Assembly (NCBI GenBank): GCA_964059195.1
Contig: CAXKWD010000006.1
Location: 6,502,530 to 6,566,529 of the forward strand
DNA from: Ectobius pallidus
Lineage: Eukaryota > Arthropoda > Insecta > Blattodea > Ectobiidae
Direction of reading: 5' to 3'
Length of the DNA stretch: 64,000 bases
How positions within the stretch are numbered: the stretch's first letter is position 1; each line of letters begins with the position of its first letter. The translations under genes were made by a program, and so were the position numbers. Below the pieces are notes generated by a model. That model was not told where the DNA came from, made no database searches, and saw only the letters and a list, made by a program, of their open reading frames with translations. This document shows, in pieces, positions 57,015-64,000 of this stretch.

Positions 57015-57543
57015 TAGGGTTGCCAACTCTCCCATATTCTTATGAATTTTTAAGCCAAAACCCATCTCCCGTTTTTATTTAATTCGGGAGATTGTATCTC
57101 CCGTATTTGAGAAATTACACAGATTTACACTTAAACCTACCGCAGATTTTTCAAATCTCGTTTCTGGAAGATCGTTACAACATTGATTCATCAATATGGC
57201 GACGTAATATCAATACAATGAGTACACCGATATGCAGTGAATATGGCAACATGGAGTCACATCGCCATTTTCGGTTTGTTGCAGTGTTGCCATACGCACG
57301 ACTATAGTCGTATTTAATATTAGCATTTTATATACCATTTTCTGTTAATTTTTTTAGCAATCCACTGCAGAATTTTCAATTAGGATTAACATGAAGTTCT
57401 TTGTTTTTTCGCAGCTTATTTTGTATAGACACATGTCAAGAATTTGTAAATTACGATTGCAAAATTCAGGCTGCTGCTAAAAGTGTGTGTATATATATAT
57501 ATATATACACACACTTTTAGCAGCAGCCTGAATTTTGCAATCG

Positions 57544-57575
<32 letters not shown>

Positions 57576-57755
57576 GAATTTCTTACTTAAAACTATATTT
57601 GCTTACACTTTTAGCAGCAGCCTGAATATATATATATACACACAGAAAGGAATAGGCCTAATATATATATATATATATATTAGACCTATTCCTTTTGTCG
57701 GATCAAACTTTGAAAATCTCCCTTATTTTGACAAAAAAAAAGTTGGCAACCCTGC
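57015..57755. mobile_element. hAT MITE with TAGGGTTGCCAAC ends
   Basis: Termini TAGGGTTGCCAAC and CAGGGTTGCCAAC (inverse) lie between exact duplications CCTACAGC at 57007-57014 and 57756-57763. The interior holds TA microsatellites and a 92-bp perfect palindrome. Confidence 0.85.
57453..57544. repeat. 92-bp perfect palindrome around a TA microsatellite
   Basis: Arms ACGATTGCAAAATTCAGG... and the exact inverse meet in GTGTGTGT(AT)nACACACAC, centred at 57498.5. A further half-copy (ttttagcagcagcctgaat) lies at about 57608-57626. Two more TA runs follow, one inside an inverted pair 'aggaataggcctaa'/'ttagacctattcct'. Confidence 0.9.
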
Positions 57756-57811
57756 CTACAGCCCTAATGAAAACCAATAAAACCCAAGGCACCATTATCA
57801 ATTTATAGAAA

Positions 57812-60042
57812 CAGGGCCCTATTTCATAGAACTTGTACACTCATATTATTAGCAAATATTGTTATTTTGTTTCATAAGAATGTTTTGTATTAATATTAGT
57901 TACGAGTTCATCGCTCTAAATTATTAGTAAATATTGCTAAGATTATTAGTAAACTGTTTCATAGACTGCAGAACTAATAATATTAGATGTTTTTCTGTAA
58001 GTGCATTTGGGCTAATAAGTTATTCTGAAACCCATGTAATTCAGAATCTTAAATTTGTGGAAAATGACTCTGATTTAATTATCAATTTAGAAAAAGCTTA
58101 GGCCTACATACACAACCAAAGGAATTTTTGTAATACGTTTTTAGGATTTGAGGTTAGATTTTTGTACAGAAGCCTACTGCTATCTATATTAATAAAAGGA
58201 AGTGTCTGTCCGCGATGCCCAGCGAAATCTACTGAACGCAGAGATCTGAAATTTTATACATAGGCGGACTAAAGGGTCGGAATGTGCACCTCGAAGCCGG
58301 AATTTTAATTTTCGCTTTCGTTCGTGAGTTATGAGTGAAAAACGGGCAGAAAAGTTGTATTTATTCCGTTTTCGAAGCATGAGTTTTCAGTAATACAAAT
58401 CAATTACACTAGGCTTTGGCTATTTTTGTCAAATCTTGACATAAAAGCATCGCCATCTCTTGAATGTTGTAGCTCACGCTGGTCGATTCATTTGTTTTTA
58501 ATGTCAAGGCACGAAAACATATGAAATTTTCAACCTACACACCGAAGAGGATTATTATTATTATTATTATAGGGATAATCAATATTAGCCTAAATATGGT
58601 CTAACGTTGTTCGATTTGGACGAAACTCACTATACAGGGGTTTTCTGGGCCAAGGAACTCGAATCTGAGGTCGCTTTTACCAGGTGACGCTATCTAATCG
58701 TAATATGTAGTCCACATGATTTAGGTGTTAATTTAATAATTTAACTATTATGCTCTTAATTTTTAATTTTTGAAATAATTATCGCGGGCGAAGCCGCGGG
58801 CACATGCTATCTTAAAATAATAAAAGGACGTGTTTGTCTGTCTGTCCACGATGCCCAGCGAAATCTACTGAACGCAGAGATCTGAAATTTTAAACATAGA
58901 TGGGCTGAAAGATGGGCGAATGCGCATCGAAGCCGGATTTTTAATTTTAGCTTTCGTTCGCGAGTTGTGAGTGAAAAACTGGCAAAAAACGTGATTTTAG
59001 CGCTGTCGAAGCATCAGATTTCAGTAATACATTTCAATGTCAAATCAATTGCAGTTGGCTTTGGCTATTTTTGTCATACCGTGGTAATAAAAGCATCGCG
59101 ATCGCTAGAATGTTGTAAGCCCACGCTGGTCGATTCATTTGTTTAGAATGTCAAGGCCCGTAGACATATTAAATTTTCAACCTACACGGAAGAGGGGTAA
59201 TCAACATAGACCTAAATATGGTTAAACATCGTTCGATTTGGACGAAACTTACTATACAGGGATTTTCTGGGCCAAGGAACTCGAATCTGAGATCTCTTTT
59301 ACCAGGCGACGCTATCTAATCGAGACATGTAGTTTACGTGATTTAGGTGTTAATAAATATAATGATTTAACTATTATGCTCTTAATTTTTAATTCTTGAA
59401 ATAATTATCGCGGGCGATCGCTTGATTTTGTAAGTCCATCCTGGACGATTCATTTATTTAGAATATCAAGGCCCGAAGACATGAAATTTTCAACCTACAC
59501 TGAAGAGGAATAATCAATATAGGCCTAAATATGGTCAAACATTGTTCGATTTGGACGAAACTAACTGTACAGGGGTATTCTGGGCCAAGGAACTCGAATC
59601 TGAGGTCGCTTTTACCAGGGGACGCTACCTAATCGTGGAATGCACTCCACGTGATTTAGGTGTTAATAATTATAATGATTTAACTATTATGCTCTTAATT
59701 TTTAATTTTTGAAGTAATTATCGCGGGCGAAGCCGCGGGCACATGCTAGTCTTGAATAAGTGCCTGGCAGATTTATTCATTTCTTAGAGCTAGTTATTAT
59801 GAAGATATATGTAGGCCGTGCTGCTTTGAAACAGTATTGACAAAAAGACTAAGAAGGGAAATAACACAAACAACAATCCAGACATAACCTCCAAATCAAT
59901 CAGCTGACTAATTATCTAATAATATTAGTGAAGAGATTTTATGAGTAGTGTTCATATCTCTATGAAACATGATTTTGTTAACTATTGAATAATACTATGT
60001 GTTCAAATATTGTTAGCAAGTTCTTTGAAAAAGGGCTCAGGC
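57812..60042. mobile_element. TIR element carrying a Helitron-like array
   Basis: Left start CAGGGCCCTATTTCATAGAA; right end (reverse complement) CCTGAGCCCTTTTTCAAAGAA. Further inverted similarity extends about 150 bp inward ('aatattgtta', 'gtttcata'). No transposase of its own was seen. The middle is filled by the tandem array at 58178-59749. Confidence 0.65.
58178..59749 (+). mobile_element. Helitron-like tandem array, three units
   Basis: Unit 1 starts TCTATATTAATAAAAGG at 58178 and ends CGGGCACATGCTA near 58811. Unit 2 follows at once (TCTTAAAATAATAAAAGGAC). Unit 3 lacks its 5' half and ends at ...CACATGCTAG near 59749. Each unit shares 'cagcgaaatctactgaacgc' and/or 'tgttcgatttggacgaaac' and 'gggccaaggaactcgaatct'. 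Units 1 and 3 end with a CGCGGGCGAAGCCGCG hairpin 11-12 bp before the CTAG-type end, as in Helitrons. No Rep/helicase, so non-autonomous. Confidence 0.7.
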
Positions 60043-60454
60043 TGCACTAGTAGCCCTATATATCCCTGACTTTGGAACCAACAAGGCAAGTAAAATAAAA
60101 TACCATTCCCACTCACCACCCCTGCTCCTCTCCTACTTTTTGTTATGGCGATATAGCTAAGAACCTCGAGATTCGTTGAGAGATCTTAATGATTTGAGAA
60201 GTAATCTTTTCATTGTTGAAAAATGTTTGAGTGCCAGACCTTTTTCATCAAACCAATAAGAGTTTGACTCTAGGCAATCATTCTGACGGACTCAAATGAA
60301 ACTCCAGCCCCTTTCACTGCTCACTGGATATTTTGCCTCAGCCAGGTCTGGAACACTCGACGGCACATGTGGTTAGTATTACATTCTATTTAATCTGTTA
60401 TTGTAAAAGCAATTTGTGTTGGACATACATTCTTATCTTGTGACACCACTGCAG
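60043..60454. other. Spacer, nothing recognised
   Basis: No repeat partner or ORF was supported; it may be intronic if the candidate exon at 60455 is real. Confidence 0.35.
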
Positions 60455-60525
60455 GTCTTGATCTTCCTTGTACTTGCCTCGCTGCTGGTGCCTTCAAGAT
60501 GGACCAATCGCCTCCCAGGTTTCGG
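60455..60525 (+). CDS. Candidate small exon, signal-peptide-like (tentative)
   Basis: A 71-bp stretch between acceptor-like CACTGCAG (ending 60454) and donor GTAAGT (60526). The open frame reads VLIFLVLASLLVPSR and then WTNRLPGF, a hydrophobic core like the second coding exon of insect secreted or cuticle proteins, whose first exon often encodes only Met-Lys. No partner exons were identified, so chance is a real alternative. Confidence 0.25.
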
Positions 60526-60667
60526 GTAAGTGGATCATGCGTATTATGCGCAAACATTTGTTCAACTCACTACTACAGTCAAACCTCTGTATAACAAAGA
60601 GTGATGCATTTAGCGATATTTTTGTTTGGTCCTGGCATTATTTCTTTAAAAAATAATTAAAAAAGTG

Positions 60668-61315
60668 TGCTTGGAATGCCACGTGATAGAAGTGAAACTT
60701 TGGATTTTTTATTTTTCATTCTTAAATTTTGGATTTTTTTTATTTTTGAATTTTTTTATTTTTAAATTTTAGATTTTTAAATTGAATTTTTTTATTTTGG
60801 AATTTTGGACTTTCTAAATTTTGGATCTTTAAAATTTTTTATTTTTTAAAATTTACATTTTGAAAATTGAATATTTTTTTAAAATTTACACTTTAAAATT
60901 AAAATTTTGAAAATTGACATTCTTAGAACTAACATTTTTAAAATTCATATTTTTAAAATCGACATTTTGAACATTTACATTTTAAAAATTGAAATTTGAA
61001 AATTGACATTTCAAAAATTACAATTTGAAAATTAACATGTAAAATGACATTTTGAAAATCGACATTTTAAAAACTAACAAGTTGAAAATTGATTTTTTCA
61101 TTTGTGAATTTTTTTATTTTTTATTTTTGGTTAAGCTGTTTTCTGTGCAGTCCATTCCGTCACAGCCTAACTAATCTTGTGACTATTTTGTGTGTAACCA
61201 TTTTATGACAATTTTGTGAAGATTTTATTTGTAATGCAAGTTTGGATTAGCTCTCGATTTACCCCTAGCGTGGCTAAAGAAGTTTCACTTGTCGCTTGGT
61301 GTTCCAAGCACCCGA
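60668..61315. mobile_element. MITE with hypervariable AT core, copy 2
   Basis: The left end GTGCTTGGAATGCCACGTG and the right end (reverse complement GTGCTTGGAACACCAAGCG) are inverted, each followed by 'aagtgaaact'. The right half shares 'ttctgtgcagtcc', 'gtcacag' and 'gatttacccctag' with the copy at 43753-44330. The core is made of 'aaaattgacatttt' words, different from the 'ttttggatttttt' core of copy 1. Confidence 0.75.
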
Positions 61316-61427
61316 TATTTTATTTTTAACATCACATAAAAAATTAATAAATAATGTTAAAATTTATTCTTTCATTTACTTGAAAGGGATTGTATAATTT
61401 AAATGGATAAAAAACTAAAAAATCCTT

Positions 61428-61586
61428 GGCGCTATGTCCCTGAAGGGACAAGGCTTACCACCCTACTTCTGCGGCATCTACCATAGGCAGATGGCAGGAT
61501 TGGGGGCATGTGGTCAGCATGCCAACACCCATGGCTGTTAATAGTGGTTTCCATGACCTGAGCCGCTGCTTCTCTATCAACTAGGT
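61428..61586 (+). repeat. Dispersed SINE-like repeat, second copy
   Basis: It starts GGCGCTATGTCCCTGAAGGG and shares most of its length with 31676-31785 (accataggcaga, gggggcatg, ggtttccatga, gccgctgcttctctatcaac). It is cut at its right side by the hAT element at 61587, within a few bases of where the first copy is cut by its transposon. Confidence 0.65.
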
Positions 61587-61937
61587 CAGGGGTCGGCAAC
61601 CTGTGGCTCGCGAGCCACATGCGGCTCTTTAGTTCCATACGCAAATGATTTATTCTATTTTAAAAAATTAAAAATCGTTCTGAATCGATTAACGAGGATT
61701 AGGCACCGATTCTATCTCTCAGCTACTTGTACTCGCTTATCACCGCACCCCTCCCCCGTGACATGCGTCTTCACTATCGTCAGTCCGTCGGGAGCTCTCG
61801 AATGACTTCGTCGTCGGAGGTTTCAATTCGCTTTCGACGCAAGACCATTTGGAGTGTTCACCAGTGCTTTGGCTGTGATGTATAGTTTGTTGTTTCAAGT
61901 AAAAGAGTTAGAAGCGAATTATCTTCTCGAAGTTATG

Positions 61938-62846
61938 TACAGTCAACTCCCGATTATCCGGGATAATGGGTGGTAGCCACCTCACGGATAAACGAAAACA
62001 CGGTTAAAACAAAATTATACCTAAACATATTTTAAAATAGAGAGATTGTCCACCTTAGAACCCTTGTCGTTGCACTTATCTGGGGCCTTTTATAAAATAT
62101 AAAATAACATAGAAGGCACAAGCACACGTTAAAAACACTGTTGTCATATTATTAAAACTTCTTCTTGGTCCCAGATGCGTCTATTACTTGAAAATGCATT
62201 TCGATGCAAGTTGCATCATCTTCAGTTCAGAATTTTGAGATACAACAGTCACAATGTCTGATGATGTTTGTATCTCAAAATTCTGAACTGAAGATGATGC
62301 AACTTGCATCGAAATGCATTTTCAAGTAATAGACGCATCTGGGACCAAGAAGAAGTTTTAATAATATGACAACAGTGTTTTTAACGTGTGCTTGTGCCTT
62401 CTATGTTATTTTATATTTTATAAAAGGCCCCAGATAAGTGCAACGACAAGGGTTCTAAGGTGGACAATCTCTCAATTTTAAAACGATTTTAACCCTGTCT
62501 GACGATGAAATTCATTACTAAACATATTGTTTTTTAAAGATAATTTTAAACTTACATAGGCCTATTTGGAAACGTCTTGCAGTGCTAGAATCATTCACAA
62601 TCAGAGCTCACAAACTGTTTCAGCACAACAATTTGGTTTTGGCACTTTCAAGGAATTTTTACACTTTGCTGTTAACACTTTTTGTTTTTTGACCGCATAT
62701 TCCTTCTTGCGAATATCGGAACGGAGCCTGCGTAACATCAACTTATCACTAAGTGAATATTTTTTTAAAGATTGTTTTTAAGGAATAGCTCAACGGTAAT
62801 CCGCAAACCGGTTGATCCGCACCCGGATAATCGGGAGTTGACTGTA
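61938..62846. mobile_element. pogo/Tigger-like MITE with palindromic insert
   Basis: TA at 61938-61939 and 62845-62846; termini CAGTCAACTCCCGATTATCC and its exact inverse, the style of Tigger ends. A palindromic sequence (62030-62517) is inserted between 10-bp duplications CTAAACATAT at 62020-62029 and 62518-62527. The remaining MITE is about 410 bp. Confidence 0.82.
62030..62517. repeat. Long palindrome, two ~205-bp arms
   Basis: Left arm about 62040-62245, right arm about 62268-62473, essentially perfect inverse of each other, with a loop of about 22 bp centred at 62256. Each arm contains CTGAAGATGATGCAAC then TTGCATCGAAATGCA, a 7-bp stem (GATGCAA/TTGCATC) before CGAAA. A 44-bp non-palindromic end (62474-62517) precedes the right target duplication. 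Confidence 0.9.
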
Positions 62847-63282
62847 TGTGCATATATATATAATAATAAAAAACCGAAGTAAAGGTAGGTAACATAATAA
62901 GTATTATATTTTTAAAATACATATTATACATTTTTTTTTTTCTAAATAAGATACCGAACTACTTTTTTGACATCAATGAGAACTGTCAAAAAAGAAACAA
63001 AGTACTACTGTTGGATATTACCGCGAAAGTGTTTTTATTAAAATATATATTTAATAAATTATCTATTTTATAGCTTTCATTTAAAAATTAGTGTTAAAAT
63101 AATAATTATAAGTGCGAGTACCTATAAATTGTTATTTAATAAACCTATTTTCGAACTCTGAGGATCAAAGTAGGTAGGTATTTGCAGTTTTAGATTGTAC
63201 TTATATGTTTGGCAATTTTCATTGATTTCAGCATAGCTGGGCATAACACCTTTACTCATAAACTAAGTATCTAATATTTGCC

Positions 63283-63990
63283 AAAGGTAAGGTGTTGAAA
63301 CGTTTTGCTTTGTGCTTGAATGAAATAAATACATTCCTAAATGAAAAAGGCATTAATCACCCTGAATTAGAGAACGACAAATGGTTGCCAAAATTTTACT
63401 ATATGGTGGATATCACAGCGAAATTAAATGAGCTGAATCTAAAACTGCAAGGAAAGGGAAACCCAACCTATGTTTTGGTAGAAGAATGTTTGTTTTGAAG
63501 AAAAATTAATTCTTTTTGCAGAAGATATTCAGAGCGGTAAATTACTTCATTTTCAATTTCTAAAGCAATATCGCGATAAAACCAGTGCAACTGTTGACAC
63601 GAATTACTTCAGCAGTTATAAAAAAATTGCTGACAGATTTGAGCAATTCAAAACCACTCTAGCATTCATAGTAAATCCTCTCAACACAAATAGTAACGAA
63701 ATCCACATTGAGCCATTTGGAATTTATACTGGATCTCTAGAAATGCAATTGATAGATTTAAAAAGTAAAGCTTTGTGGAGTTGAAAATTTACAGAGTTGA
63801 AAAGCGAGTTGGAGGTCCAGAAATGTATGTACGTAACGCAACAAAAGTGAACAGCTTGAAAATAAATGCCGCGAGTTGAGGTACTTATATTCGACGCATG
63901 GAATAGTCTTCCAGATTGCTACAGTGAGCTGAAGAAGTTGGCATGTGGAGTGCTGACTATCTTCGGATCGACATATTCGTGCAAGCATGA
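63283..63990 (+). pseudogene. hAT transposase fragment, C-terminal half
   Basis: Reads [39 protein letters not shown] and [10 protein letters not shown]. Then, after a frame change near 63495, come [16 protein letters not shown] and [18 protein letters not shown]. After more breaks it reads VLIFDAWNSLPDCYSELKK and LTIFGSTYSCKHEY. This is the order of the C-terminal half of hAT transposases of the ZBED5/GTF2IRD2 style ('LNLKLQGK', dimerisation block 'FGSTY-CE-F'). Several frameshifts and stops. Confidence 0.82.
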
Positions 63991-64000
63991 ATATAATTAA

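Larger units (their letters stand above)
56964..57800 (+). repeat. tRNA-derived SINE interrupted by a hAT MITE
   Basis: The left piece (56964-57014) has a near-perfect tRNA 5' half with an A box: GGCTTAGCTCAGTTGGTAG then AGCATTGGCAC. The right piece resumes at 57756 (CCTACAGCCCTAATG). The break is the 741-bp MITE at 57015-57755, flanked by an 8-bp duplication. The insertion separates the A box from any B box. Confidence 0.6.
61587..64000 (+). mobile_element. hAT transposon, right end outside window
   Basis: Left terminus CAGGGGTCGGCAACCTGTGG with a GGCTCGCGAGCC palindrome just inside, a style well known for hAT elements. The matching transposase fragment is at 63283-63990 on the same strand. 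A Tigger-like MITE (61938-62846) is inserted between. The right end is beyond the window. Confidence 0.8.

Noticed and set aside
57535..57780. 81-codon frame over the TA microsatellite
   Set aside because: It encodes YIYIYIY runs and is a product of the TA repeat.
62160..62345. True hammerhead ribozyme
   Set aside because: The canonical CUGAUGA core is not present as such (CTGAAGATGA); kept only as a motif resemblance needing a covariance search.

Overview
The window is AT-rich eukaryotic DNA, almost certainly from an insect. The mix of BEL/Pao, non-LTR retrotransposons, hAT, mariner/IS630, piggyBac, Merlin, Helitron-like and tRNA-SINE sequences fits a large, repeat-rich genome, possibly cockroach- or termite-like (inference). 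There are no bacterial-type genes. Most of the 64 kb is mobile DNA inserted into other mobile DNA.

Host genes are few. An intact C2H2 zinc-finger gene lies at 1566-2867 (+). A decayed paralogue runs from 33.9 to 42.5 kb and is cut into five pieces by later insertions. The last two coding exons of a pyrroline-5-carboxylate reductase (P5CR) gene are at 51303-51468 and 52511-52632 (+). Two weaker exon candidates are at 16903-17102 (-, Kaptin-like) and 60455-60525 (+, signal-peptide-like).

Region by region: 1-0.8 kb, a 297-bp tandem repeat; 1.4-3.1 kb, the zinc-finger gene; 3.66-11.26 kb, a DNA transposon with about 1.2-kb terminal inverted repeats and an uncharacterised ORF, interrupted by a mariner remnant and a LINE; 11.3-12.5 kb, two palindromic miniature elements; 12.8-16.7 kb, a nearly complete LINE with an esterase-like ORF; 17.4-29.1 kb, an RTE-type LINE split by a 9.4-kb BEL/Pao element with nearly identical LTRs; 29.2-30.5 kb, a SINE and a Merlin transposase remnant; 31.8-33.9 kb, a TA-flanked element with an intact 467-aa transposase; 33.9-42.5 kb, the zinc-finger pseudogene and its nested insertions; 45.6-50.5 kb, a hAT element that contains a second TIR element encoding a FEN/PIN-like protein; 50.5-54.5 kb, the 3' end of P5CR with miniature elements before it, in its intron and after it; 54.8-64 kb, foldback elements, a hAT inside a SINE, a Helitron-like tandem array, and a hAT running off the window.

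The strongest leads are the TIR element encoding a FEN/PIN-like nuclease with a Cys-rich tail (45796-48366), the large TIR element with an unrecognised ORF family (3665-11262), the intact DD83E transposase (32210-33613), and the nested insertion history of the zinc-finger pseudogene, readable from exact target-site duplications.
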